A stretch of DNA of 64,000 bases from an uncultured Succiniclasticum sp. (GTDB taxonomy: Bacteria > Bacillota > Negativicutes > Acidaminococcales > Acidaminococcaceae): the NCBI GenBank assembly GCA_900544275.1, contig UQUU01000003.1, forward strand, positions 186,001 through 250,000, written 5' to 3'. Below, one piece after another: positions 17,915 to 26,227 of this stretch. The position numbers and the translations under genes were made by a program. Each line of letters opens with the position of its first letter. The first letter of the stretch is position 1. The notes below the pieces were generated by a model. The model was not told the origin of the DNA and searched no databases. It worked only from the letters and a program-made list of their open reading frames with translations.

Positions 17915-18796
17915 ATGGATACGTTAAGTTCATTGGCTGCCTGGTTAAAGCAGGAAACTTCGGTACGTCGTCCCCGGCTTGATCCTGCGGGAGTGGTAAA
18001 ACGCACCGCGTCGGTGCTTATATTGTTATTGCCCGGCCCGGAAGGACCGGAAGTTCTGTTTGAAGTGCGCTCCAAACGGTTGGACTGGCAGCCGGGAGAT
18101 ATTTGCTTTCCGGGAGGCCGCAGGGAAAAAACAGATCGCAACTTTGCCGCCGCTGCGATACGGGAAACCTCGGAAGAATTAGGTATTCACTACGAGGATA
18201 TCCGTCTTTGCGGGACATTAGATTTTTTTGCGGCTCATAACGGGTTTATGGTTTATCCTTTCGTGGGTATCTGGCAGCCCGGCGGTCGGGGGTGTAATCC
18301 TTTGCGTACTTCTCCGGTCGTAAAAAAGCCGCAGAACCGGGAGCATACTGAATCGTCGTTTATACTGCCGCACCCGGCAGTTGCGGCGTCCCGGGGAAAC
18401 CGGCGGGAATCCTTGACGCACATGGACACTATAGCGTCCCGGAAAAACCGGCAGGAGTTGCAGCCGACAGTGGATTCATCCCTGTCCCCGACAGGTGCGT
18501 ATCCGGACTATAAAAACTGGCGTTTTAATAAAGCCGAGGTGGAGGAACTGTTTACTGTGCCGTTACGGGAGCTGCTGCAGATAAAACCCCGGGTCGGCAC
18601 GAATAAAGTATTGCTGACAAGGGGAGAAGATTTTCCTTTTGCGCTGGTACCGCATCTTGATCCGACAGAAGCCTTTCACAAGGATTATGCAGTGTATTTT
18701 TATGTTTATAAAGAGCGTGTGATCTGGGGCATGACAGCTGCGATTTTACATAGTTTTTTAGAACGGTTCGGAAAGGGGCTCAGTGATTTTGCGTAA
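17915..18796 (+). CDS. NUDIX hydrolase of the NudL/CoA-diphosphatase type with an inserted linker
   Basis: NUDIX pyrophosphohydrolase. The box is GGRREKTDRNFAAAAIRETSEEL (residues about 68-90; REtseELG supplies the metal-binding glutamates), preceded by the upstream QPGDICFPGG motif typical of the NudL (YeaB) branch that cleaves coenzyme A to 3',5'-ADP and phosphopantetheine. 293 residues, clearly longer than usual (about 190-220). The surplus is a low-complexity segment of about 60-65 residues (roughly 128-195) between the box region and the C-terminal VEELFTVPLRELL part. The insert carries an imperfect repeat (AASRGNRRESL / IASRKNRQELQ). The 3' end overlaps the LCP gene by 14 nt. Confidence 0.85.
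   Translation: MDTLSSLAAWLKQETSVRRPRLDPAGVVKRTASVLILLLPGPEGPEVLFEVRSKRLDWQPGDICFPGGRREKTDRNFAAAAIRETSEELGIHYEDIRLCGTLDFFAAHNGFMVYPFVGIWQPGGRGCNPLRTSPVVKKPQNREHTESSFILPHPAVAASRGNRRESLTHMDTIASRKNRQELQPTVDSSLSPTGAYPDYKNWRFNKAEVEELFTVPLRELLQIKPRVGTNKVLLTRGEDFPFALVPHLDPTEAFHKDYAVYFYVYKERVIWGMTAAILHSFLERFGKGLSDFA
18388..18460 (+). repeat. imperfect direct repeat inside the NUDIX insert
   Basis: Two copies of about 25 nt starting GCGTCCCGG and containing AACCGGC, about 48 nt apart. They code for the repeated SRxNRxE peptide in the extra segment. Confidence 0.6.
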
Positions 18797-20015
18797 GCTG
18801 TTTTTTTTGATTCTGCTGCTGCTCTTGGCCATTGGCTGGGGCGGCTTGTCTTTTTTAGGCAATATTCTGCCGGGGGATCTGTTGTCAGGGAAGAAGAATA
18901 TCGTGGTTATGGGCTGTGATATTCGTGAAGGGGACAGAGGGCGCAGTGACACCCTTTTTGTCGTTATGATGGAACCCGGCAACAAAGGAGCTTCTCTGCT
19001 TTCTATACCGCGTGATACCCGCGTGAAAATTGACGGTCACGGCTGGGATAAGATCAATGCGGCTTTTGCTTATGGCGGGCATCAACTGACACGGGATACG
19101 ACGCAGCAATTATTGGGCATCAAACTGGACAATTATGTGGTGATAGATTTTCAGGGCTTTAAGGATCTGGTAGATGTGATTGGCGGCGTCGATATCAATG
19201 TGGAAAAAAGGATGTATTATTACGACCCGTATGCGGATTTTCAGATTGATTTGCGTCCCGGCGTGCAGCATCTGGACGGTAAAACCGCCATGCAATATGT
19301 CCGGTATAGGGACGAAGAAGGGGATATAGGGCGCATCCGCCGCCAACAAAAGTTTATTATGGCGGTCTATAAACAAATCACGTCGAAGAATATCATCACC
19401 CGGATCCCCGGTGTTACAAAGCAAATTATGTCCATGATCAAGACGGACCTTTCTGTCACGGAGATGGCGGAATTAGGCAAGGCGCTGCATGATATGATGG
19501 GCAAAGACGGTCTGAAGATGGCCATGGTACCCGGTACGCCGCGTTATATTGACGGCGTCAGTTACTGGATCCCGGATATTCCCAAAATGCGGGAACAGAT
19601 GGCGCGAATGCAGGATGCCAGGATGTCGGATAAATTTCGTGCCGGCACGGAAGCGCTGGATAAAGAATACCGAGATAGCCTGAAGGGAGGGACTGCTGCG
19701 CAAGAAAAAGAAGATTCAAAACCAGAGACTGCGCAAGATAATTTGAAATCAGAAGACGCTGCTAAGGAAAAAGATGGGCTGAAGTCAAGGGAAGACGCTG
19801 CTAAGGAAAACAATAGTTCGAAATCAGGGGCCGTTGCGGAGGAAAAAGAAAAGCTGAAAGAGAAAGCGGACCAACTGAATAAAAAGAAGAAAGAAAGGGG
19901 AACCGTTGAGAAAGAGCAAGATTCCGCCAAGGCCAGAGAAATACGCGGCCCGGAGCAGAGGGAAAACGGTAATGTGTCCGATAAAAGAGGCAAGATGGAG
20001 CCGGCTCCCAGGTAA
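18783..20015 (+). CDS. LytR-CpsA-Psr (LCP) family cell-wall polymer ligase
   Basis: Membrane enzyme of the LCP family, which transfers lipid-linked anionic or other glycopolymers to peptidoglycan. One N-terminal transmembrane anchor (residues about 5-25), then the LCP domain: IVVMGCDIREGDRGRSDT, LSIPRDTRVKI with the active-site arginine, VVIDFQGFKDLVDVIGGVDI and AMQYVRYRDEEGDIGRIRRQ. The extracellular tail after about residue 295 is extremely rich in Lys/Glu/Asp/Ala with a 13-residue repeat (EDAAKExxxxKSx). The GTG start follows AAAGGGG and overlaps the NUDIX gene. A terminator follows at 20071. The attached polymer cannot be predicted here. Confidence 0.92.
   Translation: MILRKLFFLILLLLLAIGWGGLSFLGNILPGDLLSGKKNIVVMGCDIREGDRGRSDTLFVVMMEPGNKGASLLSIPRDTRVKIDGHGWDKINAAFAYGGHQLTRDTTQQLLGIKLDNYVVIDFQGFKDLVDVIGGVDINVEKRMYYYDPYADFQIDLRPGVQHLDGKTAMQYVRYRDEEGDIGRIRRQQKFIMAVYKQITSKNIITRIPGVTKQIMSMIKTDLSVTEMAELGKALHDMMGKDGLKMAMVPGTPRYIDGVSYWIPDIPKMREQMARMQDARMSDKFRAGTEALDKEYRDSLKGGTAAQEKEDSKPETAQDNLKSEDAAKEKDGLKSREDAAKENNSSKSGAVAEEKEKLKEKADQLNKKKKERGTVEKEQDSAKAREIRGPEQRENGNVSDKRGKMEPAPR
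19752..19830 (+). repeat. 39-nt tandem repeat in the LCP tail
   Basis: GAAGACGCTGCTAAGGAAAA occurs exactly at 19752 and again at 19791, giving a 13-codon period in the charged tail. Confidence 0.8.
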
Positions 20016-20070
20016 TCGGGACTGGTTAGACTAATTAAAAGTCTATTATATGCGTACATTTGTCAATTAA

Positions 20071-20103
20071 AAGGCCCCCGGCTTTTACCCGGAGACCTTT
20101 TTT
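20071..20103 (+). terminator. intrinsic terminator after the LCP gene
   Basis: Imperfect GC-rich stem (GGCCCCCGG / CCCGGAGACC) followed by six T residues. Confidence 0.75.
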
Positions 20104-20146
20104 AATGCGATTGTTTATCAGTTGTGGAACCTGAGGCTTTTGTTGC

Positions 20147-20175
20147 TTGAAGAAAGAATTTAAGTATGATATAGT
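20147..20175 (+). promoter_or_regulatory. strong orphan promoter
   Basis: TTGAAG, 17-bp spacer, TATAGT with a TG extension, on the plus strand, with no plus-strand gene downstream before the terminator at 20205. Confidence 0.65.
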
Positions 20176-20181
20176 AAAACC

Positions 20182-20228
20182 ATAATCAAACAGCCCCTCA
20201 TTTGGCCCTTCTAGTAAGGGCTTTTTTT
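20182..20228 (+). ncRNA. candidate very short transcript (about 45 nt) between LCP and tex
   Basis: From the predicted start about 7 nt after the TATAGT box, transcription meets a 6-bp stem (GCCCTT-CTAGT-AAGGGC, 20205-20221) with seven T residues. No ORF of useful length fits. Since tex is on the opposite strand, the unit serves no known gene. It could be a small RNA, or a promoter relic used only as a roadblock against transcription into tex. Confidence 0.4.
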
Positions 20229-20235
20229 ATGCGTT

Positions 20236-22398
20236 TCAGCGTTTGCCGGGAACTGCTTTTTTTAAAGAAAGGCCGATTCGGTTACGGGCTTCGTCAATAC
20301 TGATGATCATCGCCTCCACAATATCGCCGGGAGCAATAATGTCCAAAGGGTGTTTAAAGCGTTTATCGGACAATTCTGAGCGATGGATCAACCCGTCTAC
20401 CTTAACGCCGATGTCAATGAAGCAGCCAAAGTCGACCACATTACGTACCGTCCCTTTAACGATCGTCCCGACAGGAAGATCGCTGAGTTTTGTTATATTC
20501 TTACGGCTCATGGGGGCAGGAGAATCTTCCCGGGGATCGCGTCCGGGCCGGGCTAATGCCTGGAGAATATCGGTTACGGTAGGAATGCCGGATTGAAGCT
20601 GCTCGGCAATGGATCGGGGTTGGGCTTTAGCGGCCGCGGCTTGCACGGCGAGGCTGTCGGCACTTTCTTTCTTACAGCCTAACAGACTGAGAATTTTTTC
20701 GGTCAGACTGTAGCTTTCCGGATGTACAGGCGTATTATCCAACGGGTTGTCGCCCTGGGTTATGCGGAGAAAGCCGGCGCACTGGGTAAAAGCCGCCGGA
20801 CCCAAACGAGGTACTTTTAAAAGTTCCTTGCGGTTTTGGAAACGGCCATGCTCATTGCGGTAGGCGATGATATTCTTTGCGACGGTACTGCTGATCCCGG
20901 AAATAAAACTTAATAAGGCAGGAGAGGCTGTGTTTAAATCTACACCCACATGATTCACGCAGCTTTCAATCACCGTTTTCAAAGCGCTGTTTAACTCTTT
21001 CTGATTTACATCATGCTGGTATTGCCCTACGCCGATGGCTTTGGGTTCAATCTTAACCAGTTCGGCTAAAGGGTCCTGGATCCGGCGGGCGATGGACACT
21101 GCGCCTCGCAGCGATACATCCAAATCAGGCAATTCTTCTCTGGCCAGAGGCGAAGCCGAATAAACGGAGGCCCCCGCTTCACTGGTAATAATATATGCGA
21201 TTGGCAACCTATGCTTTTCAATCATCTTAGCTGTGAATTCTTCGGTTTCGTAAGAGGCAGTGCCATTTCCTATGGAAACCAGCGTCACACCAAATGTTTT
21301 TACCAGATTAAGGAAATGTTGTTCCGCGATTTCCTGTTGGTGTTGGCTGCCTGTGATAAACAAAGCGTCCGTGGCCAACACTTTTCCCTGTGGATCGATT
21401 ACCGCTGCTTTACAGCCGGTTCGATAGCCGGGATCCAGTCCGAGCACAGTATGCCCCCCGATAGGGCGCTGTAATAATAATTGGCGCAGATTCACGGCAA
21501 AGACATGGATGGCCTGGGCTTCCGCTTTTTCTGTCAGTTCGCTGCGCAATTCTCTTTCAATAGAAGGGAAAATCAAGCGTTTAAACGCATCCGTGCAAGC
21601 CGCATCATAGAGCAGGGAGAGGGGAGAAGAACCGATCCGCAGCAAATTCCGCATACCGGCAAGCAGTTCTTCTTCCGGATAGGAGAGATGCAGCTTCAGA
21701 TATTTCAATTTTTCGCCTCTGTTTAACGCCAATATACGATGGGGCGGAAGTTGTTTGAGCGGCTCGCTGTAGTCTTTGTACATTAAAAAATCTTTGCCGG
21801 TGGTTTCGTCCGTGGCTAATTCCGAAGCAAGGGTTCCTTTCTGCCATAAGATACGCCGTACGAACGCGCGGACATCGGCCCGGTCGGAAATGTTTTCCGC
21901 GACAATATCTTTTGCGCCGTCCCAGGCTTCTTCTTCGGTTTGAATCGACTCTCCCGTAGCAATAAAAGGGCGCGCCAATTCTGAAAGACTTTTGCTTCCT
22001 ATAATCTGTAAGACGATATAATTAGCCAGCGGTTCCAGACCTTTTTCTCTGGCAATTTGTGCCCGGGTGCGCTTTTTAGGACGATAGGGCAGATAAAGGT
22101 CTTCCAGGACCTGCATTTTTTCTGCGGCAAGAATTTGTTGTTTTAATTCGGGAGTAAGTTTTCCCTGCTCTTCAATGGCGGCCAGAATTTCTGTTTTGCG
22201 GGTCTCCAGAGCTCTCAGATATTGGGCTCGGGCTTCGATGGAACGAATCTGCTCTTCATCCAGGGAACCGGTCACTTCTTTGCGGTAGCGGGCAATAAAC
22301 GGAACCGTATTTCCTTCATCCAATAACTTTAAAGTTGATTCCGCCTGTTCCGCTTTAATTTTTAATTCCTGTGCTAACATAAAAATAATTTTTTCCAT
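20236..22398 (-). CDS. tex: Tex family RNA-binding transcription accessory protein
   Basis: Conserved nucleic-acid-binding factor affecting transcription and stress tolerance. The start is set at ATG 22398 because GGAG lies 8 nt upstream and the protein then begins MEKIIFMLAQELKI, leading into LLDEGNTVPFIARYRKEVTG, which is diagnostic. 720 residues. Domains: N-terminal helical region, YqgF-like RNase H fold (VLGLDPGYRTGCKAAVID, about 320), helix-hairpin-helix region (GVDLNTASPALLSFISG, about 490) and a C-terminal S1 domain (VGTIVKGTVRNVVDFGCFID, about 645-715). It is convergent with the plus-strand unit at 20147 and divergent from perR. An extended -10 lies at 22458-22466. Confidence 0.96.
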   Translation of the reverse strand: MEKIIFMLAQELKIKAEQAESTLKLLDEGNTVPFIARYRKEVTGSLDEEQIRSIEARAQYLRALETRKTEILAAIEEQGKLTPELKQQILAAEKMQVLEDLYLPYRPKKRTRAQIAREKGLEPLANYIVLQIIGSKSLSELARPFIATGESIQTEEEAWDGAKDIVAENISDRADVRAFVRRILWQKGTLASELATDETTGKDFLMYKDYSEPLKQLPPHRILALNRGEKLKYLKLHLSYPEEELLAGMRNLLRIGSSPLSLLYDAACTDAFKRLIFPSIERELRSELTEKAEAQAIHVFAVNLRQLLLQRPIGGHTVLGLDPGYRTGCKAAVIDPQGKVLATDALFITGSQHQQEIAEQHFLNLVKTFGVTLVSIGNGTASYETEEFTAKMIEKHRLPIAYIITSEAGASVYSASPLAREELPDLDVSLRGAVSIARRIQDPLAELVKIEPKAIGVGQYQHDVNQKELNSALKTVIESCVNHVGVDLNTASPALLSFISGISSTVAKNIIAYRNEHGRFQNRKELLKVPRLGPAAFTQCAGFLRITQGDNPLDNTPVHPESYSLTEKILSLLGCKKESADSLAVQAAAAKAQPRSIAEQLQSGIPTVTDILQALARPGRDPREDSPAPMSRKNITKLSDLPVGTIVKGTVRNVVDFGCFIDIGVKVDGLIHRSELSDKRFKHPLDIIAPGDIVEAMIISIDEARNRIGLSLKKAVPGKR

Positions 22399-22457
22399 AA
22401 AGTATGCTCCATTGTTGATATAAATGCTGGTGTAAAACAATTTATTTTACGATTTTC

Positions 22458-22466
22458 ATTATACCA
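22458..22466 (-). promoter_or_regulatory. extended -10 promoter for tex
   Basis: Minus-strand TGGTATAAT, 60 nt before the tex start. It overlaps by one base pair region with the start of the divergent perR promoter (22468). Confidence 0.55.
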
Positions 22467-22467
22467 C

Positions 22468-22496
22468 TTGCCAAAGTGAAAAAGATACGCTAAAAT
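22468..22496 (+). promoter_or_regulatory. promoter for the PerR-like regulator
   Basis: TTGCCA, 17-bp spacer, TAAAAT. The predicted transcription start (about 22503) lies just before a Fur/PerR-like box. Confidence 0.7.
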
Positions 22497-22508
22497 AAGC
22501 ATAGTAAT

Positions 22509-22523
22509 AAATAATAATTATCT
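22509..22523 (+). promoter_or_regulatory. Fur/PerR-like operator (7-1-7 palindrome)
   Basis: AAATAAT-A-ATTATCT matches the 7-1-7 pattern TGATAAT-n-ATTATCA of Fur-family operators at 12 of 14 arm positions. It lies over the start of the perR transcript, which predicts autorepression and perhaps an effect on divergent tex. Confidence 0.6.
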
Positions 22524-22561
22524 ATTCTATGGAATGTGTAAAATACGTAGTGAGGTACAAT

Positions 22562-23011
22562 ATGCTGAACACAAAAGAAGTGGCGCAGTCTTTGCGCAAG
22601 AACGGTTACAAGGTGACTCCCCAGCGTCTGGCCGTATACGAGTGGCTTTCGCATACCCAAGAGCATCCGACGGCGGAAATGCTCTACAGCCGTTTGCAGC
22701 CAAAATATCCCAGTATGAGCCTGTCCACTGTTTATAAGGCCATGGATATTTTTGAAAAATTACAGTTGGTCAAGGTCCTTAATACGGGAGAAGACAGCTA
22801 TCGCTTTGATGCGGATACCAGTGAACATGCCCATGTCCAATGTCTGGAATGTGGCCGGGTAGATGATGTGCGGATTGACCCTGCCGAGATTCGGGAACAG
22901 GCCGGCAGAGACTCCGGGTATGAAGTACAAAAACAGGAAGTGTACTTTTACGGAGTTTGTCCTCGCTGCCGTTCTAAAAAAGAAGCTGGCGCGGCAGGAG
23001 ATAAAAACTGA
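22562..23011 (+). CDS. perR: Fur-family regulator, PerR-like
   Basis: 149-residue metalloregulator. The start at ATG 22562 follows GAGGT; the upstream in-frame ATG lacks a site. Winged helix: VTPQRLAVYEWLSHTQEHPT ... MSLSTVYKAMDIFEKLQLV. Two CxxC pairs for structural zinc are present (CLEC, CPRC). The regulatory-metal ligands known from Bacillus PerR have counterparts: RFD, EHAH and VDD. The overall layout and the YGVC motif favour PerR (peroxide sensing by metal-catalysed histidine oxidation) over Fur or Zur, but target metal cannot be proven. It has a candidate self-operator at 22509 and a terminator after the gene. Confidence 0.85.
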   Translation: MLNTKEVAQSLRKNGYKVTPQRLAVYEWLSHTQEHPTAEMLYSRLQPKYPSMSLSTVYKAMDIFEKLQLVKVLNTGEDSYRFDADTSEHAHVQCLECGRVDDVRIDPAEIREQAGRDSGYEVQKQEVYFYGVCPRCRSKKEAGAAGDKN

Positions 23012-23061
23012 AGGCCAGGTGTCTGATCGAAGAATCATTTAAATGAAAACGGATCAAAAAT

Positions 23062-23117
23062 AAGGTGCTTTCTCACAGGTGGTTTTGAGTGACTTCCTGT
23101 CAGAGAAAGTACCTTTT
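23062..23117 (+). terminator. terminator after perR
   Basis: Long imperfect stem AAGGTGCTTTCTCACAGG / CCTG...GAGAAAGTACCTT with a 16-nt loop and five T residues. Confidence 0.75.
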
Positions 23118-23157
23118 TGTGAATTAATTGAATTTGCTATAAAAAAGACATAAACTT

Positions 23158-23166
23158 TGTTATAAT
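23158..23166 (+). promoter_or_regulatory. extended -10 promoter for deoC
   Basis: TGTTATAAT, 80 nt before the deoC start. Confidence 0.5.
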
Positions 23167-23245
23167 AAAAGATATAAATACAGTTGGACGCGTAAAAAGA
23201 GAAGGGTCGGAAGCAGATGGCCCTTGAAACCGCATGGAGGATGCC

Positions 23246-23899
23246 ATGATTTGTGAACATATTGAACATACCCTTTTGAAGCCGGAAGCTTCGGCAGAAG
23301 ATATCATAAAATTATGTCAGGAAGCTAAAGAACATCATTTTTTGGGTGTTTGCGTCAACCCCTGCTACGTCTCTCTTGCAAAACATCTTTTAGCAGGTTC
23401 GCAGGTTAAGGTTGTTACCGTGATCGGCTTTCCCCTGGGATGCGAGGAAACGGAAACAAAAGCGCTCAGTGCGGCAAGAGCGATTGGCGCCGGCGCTGAT
23501 GAACTGGATATGGTCATTCATGTAGGCGCGTTGAAAGATAAAGACGATGCATATGTGACAGAGGATATCCGGCAGGTAGTTTTGGCAGCGGGGAAGACGC
23601 CGGTGAAAGTGATTATTGAGACGTGCTTATTATCCGAAGAGGAAAAAGTCCGGGCCTGTCAGTTGATCGCCAAAGGCGGTGCTGCCTTTGTCAAGACCAG
23701 TACCGGTTTTAATAAAGGCGGGGCAACTGTCGAAGATGTTGCGCTTTTGGCCGCCGAAGCAAAGAAATTGGGGCTGCGTGTAAAAGCGGCCGGCGGGATA
23801 CGGGACTACAAAACGGCGCAGGCGATGCTGGCTGCCGGTGCGGAACGACTGGGCTGCAGCGCCGGGGTACAACTGGCGGCAGAAGAGGCAAAACACTGA
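23246..23899 (+). CDS. deoC: deoxyribose-phosphate aldolase
   Basis: Class I aldolase cleaving 2-deoxyribose-5-phosphate to acetaldehyde and glyceraldehyde-3-phosphate in deoxynucleoside catabolism. The second ATG was chosen (GGAGG five bases upstream); 217 residues, as usual. Seen: EHTLLKPEASAEDI at the start, CVNPCYV, TVIGFPLG, the Schiff-base lysine in FVKTSTGF and the C-terminal KAAGGIRDYKTAQAML. No other deo gene is adjacent; it overlaps walJ by one base (TGATG), so the pair is co-translated although functionally unrelated. Confidence 0.95.
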   Translation: MICEHIEHTLLKPEASAEDIIKLCQEAKEHHFLGVCVNPCYVSLAKHLLAGSQVKVVTVIGFPLGCEETETKALSAARAIGAGADELDMVIHVGALKDKDDAYVTEDIRQVVLAAGKTPVKVIIETCLLSEEEKVRACQLIAKGGAAFVKTSTGFNKGGATVEDVALLAAEAKKLGLRVKAAGGIRDYKTAQAMLAAGAERLGCSAGVQLAAEEAKH

Positions 23900-24723
23900 T
23901 GACACCGTTTCAAATTGCAGTATTGGGCAGCGGCAGTAAAGGCAATGCCACGATCATGCGCTGTGCTTCGGGAACTGTCCTGATTGATGCGGGGATTTCC
24001 TGTCGCCGTATCATGCAGGGCATGAAGAGCCTGGGTATCAGCCCGGAAACCTTATCTGCCGTTTTTCTTACACATGAACATATCGATCATGTACGCGGGT
24101 TGGAAACCTTCGTTAAAAATACGGAAACTCCGATTTATGCCAGCGCAGGCACCTGGCAGGGAATCCGGCACGTATTGCCCGGATTGGATCTGCGGCAATG
24201 CAATTCGCATATCCTTAAACCGGATGCCGGTGTATTGTTAGGGGGTCTGAGCGTTAAAAGTTTCAGCGTATCCCATGATGCGCTGGAGCCTTCCGGTTAT
24301 ACGTTTACGCATAAAGACCATTTGTTTGCTTATGTAACGGATACGGGCTATATCAGCGATACGGTCAAACAGGCGTTGGAAGGCGCGGAAAGCCTTGTAT
24401 TGGAAGCGAATCACGATGTGATGATGTTAAAAAATGGCAGATACGCGCCGGCTTTGAAGAAACGCATATTGGGCGTAAAAGGACATTTAAGCAACGATTC
24501 GGCGGCTTACTTCCTTTCCACCTTAAAGCGTTTGCCGAAAGAAGTCTTTTTGGCGCACCTGAGCCACGAAAATAACACACAGGATATGGCGTTGGCCACA
24601 GTACAGGGCATTGTGACCCGTCATCATCCGGGCGAAACTATCCGCTATTATGTGACCAGTCAGGACCGATTGGTAAAAAATGAAGCATGGGAGGATTATC
24701 ATGAACAAAATATTTTTGAGTAA
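23899..24723 (+). CDS. walJ: WalJ/YycJ-type metallo-beta-lactamase-fold hydrolase
   Basis: 274-residue protein of the YycJ (WalJ) branch, thought to act as a nuclease-like metal enzyme with a role in cell-wall/DNA coordination in Bacilli. Metal ligands are visible in THEHIDH, with SVSHDALEP, YVTDTGY and LAHLSHENN providing the rest of the site. It begins QIAVLGSGSKGNATIM, typical for the family. It is translationally coupled to deoC upstream, and its end overlaps the htrA start by 23 nt. In Bacillus the same trio walJ-htrC-rlmH follows walRK; no two-component genes are next to it here. Confidence 0.9.
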   Translation: MTPFQIAVLGSGSKGNATIMRCASGTVLIDAGISCRRIMQGMKSLGISPETLSAVFLTHEHIDHVRGLETFVKNTETPIYASAGTWQGIRHVLPGLDLRQCNSHILKPDAGVLLGGLSVKSFSVSHDALEPSGYTFTHKDHLFAYVTDTGYISDTVKQALEGAESLVLEANHDVMMLKNGRYAPALKKRILGVKGHLSNDSAAYFLSTLKRLPKEVFLAHLSHENNTQDMALATVQGIVTRHHPGETIRYYVTSQDRLVKNEAWEDYHEQNIFE

Positions 24724-25846
24724 GGTTGGTATGCTGGTAATGAGCCTTATGCTCATGTTGAGTGTGGCTTTGACCGGCTGTGCAGCGGGGACCGGCAACA
24801 AAGATAAGCAGTCTGATGCGAAGGCGGCGGTGAAAACCGAACAGATGACACAGTCTGAACAGGCAAAAAAGGCGGACGAAAATGATAAACACATGTCCAG
24901 TGCTCGTAATACGCCAATCGTTCGGGCCGCCAAAATCGTAGGCCCCACGGTAGTTGGCATTACGAATAAGGCGTACGTAAGGGACTTCTTTAATCGGGTA
25001 CGCTTTACCGAGAGAGGAACCGGCTCCGGTGTAATTTATGATAAATCCGGTCTGATTGTCACCAACAACCATGTGGTGGAAGGCGCTTCGGAAATTATTG
25101 TGAGCCTGGCCGACGGTCGCACGGCTAAAGGCAAAGTGCTGGGCGCGGATGCGGCCACCGATCTGGCCGTGGTAAAAATTGATCTGAAAGATCTGCCGGT
25201 AGCGACTTTCGGTGATTCTTCCACGGTGCAGGTAGGTGAACCTGCCATCGCGATCGGCAATCCGTTGGGGATGGAATTCAGAGGCAGTGTGACCACAGGT
25301 ATTATTTCCGCTCTCAATCGTTCCGTGGAGATCGGGGAACGGAAATTTACTTTGATCCAGACAGATGCGGCCATCAATCCCGGCAACTCCGGCGGCGCCT
25401 TAGTTAATGCAGATGGTGAGATCATTGGCATTAACAGCGCAAAAATCGCCGTATCCAGTGTAGAAGGTATCGGTTTTGCCATACCGATCAACTCTGTCAA
25501 ACCGATCATCCAGGAACTGGCAGAAAAAGGCAGAGTCGCACATCCGTATGTAGGCGCTTCTTTAATTGATAAAGATATTGCACGGCACTATGGGTTTGAT
25601 ATTGATTTGCAGGGCGGTTTGTTTATCATTAAATTGACCCAGAACGGACCGTTGGCTTTGGCCGGCGCTCGCCCCGGCGATGTTGTGTCTAAGTTTGACG
25701 GGGTGAAGGTAGAAACGGTAAGCGCTTTGCGGGATGAAATTGCCAAGCATAAAGTTGGCGATACGGTGACGATTACGATTATTCGCGGTGGTGCAGAACG
25801 CAATCTTTCCGTTACCCTTCAGGAATATCCTCGTATGAATGAGTAG
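24701..25846 (+). CDS. htrA: HtrA/DegP-type serine protease with PDZ domain, lipid-anchored
   Basis: Trypsin-like envelope protease. The start is ATG 24701 (GGGAGG upstream). The N-terminus has a signal peptide ending in a lipobox (LSVALTGC), so the protein should be a lipoprotein rather than the single-pass anchor common in HtrA. Catalytic triad: His124 in TNNHVVEG, Asp154 in ATDLAVVKI, Ser230 in GNSGGAL. One PDZ domain follows (about 275-375: GARPGDVVSKFDGVKVE). 381 residues. A charged linker lies between the lipobox and protease domain. It degrades or refolds damaged exported proteins. Confidence 0.93.
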   Translation: MNKIFLSKVGMLVMSLMLMLSVALTGCAAGTGNKDKQSDAKAAVKTEQMTQSEQAKKADENDKHMSSARNTPIVRAAKIVGPTVVGITNKAYVRDFFNRVRFTERGTGSGVIYDKSGLIVTNNHVVEGASEIIVSLADGRTAKGKVLGADAATDLAVVKIDLKDLPVATFGDSSTVQVGEPAIAIGNPLGMEFRGSVTTGIISALNRSVEIGERKFTLIQTDAAINPGNSGGALVNADGEIIGINSAKIAVSSVEGIGFAIPINSVKPIIQELAEKGRVAHPYVGASLIDKDIARHYGFDIDLQGGLFIIKLTQNGPLALAGARPGDVVSKFDGVKVETVSALRDEIAKHKVGDTVTITIIRGGAERNLSVTLQEYPRMNE

Positions 25847-26227
25847 CAGAAAAGGTTCGTCACTTTGTCCTCGGTAATAAGGGGAGTATTTCTGCATGAA
25901 TAAATCGCGGTAGGGATATCCGCTTTGTGTCGGGGAAACAAAGGAGTTGTTCCCGGGCGACTAAAGAGTGAGAAATCATGGAGTTAGCCCGCCGCAAAAA
26001 CTGATTAAAAAATAAGATAGGGCCGGCTGAGTTTACAGGTTAGTAATCATCAGCCGGTTTCTTTAATCAGTTGGGACAATTAATCAGTTGAGAAAGCTAA
26101 AAAAAGTGCCCCTTATTTTCGATTTGGGAGGCTCCGGTGCGATATGGATCTGACCGTCTTCGCATGAGTTGCCGAGCCTTTTTCTGCAAGTTGATAGGGC
26201 ATAGTATAAATCGGACAGGAGAAATTT
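25847..26227 (+). other. 381-nt gap between htrA and rlmH: structured but no gene seen
   Basis: No ORF of useful size. It contains a hairpin at 25929-25961 (GTCG...CGAC outside GGGAAACAA/TTGTTCCC) and a terminator-like stem at 26023-26064. The remainder is AT-rich with a repeated AATCAGTT motif (near 26066 and 26083). A -10-like TATAAA lies about 36 nt before rlmH. Confidence 0.5.
26023..26064 (+). terminator. probable terminator after htrA
   Basis: CCGGCTGA / TCAGCCGG stem (8 bp, 19-nt loop) followed by TTTCTTT. Confidence 0.6.
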
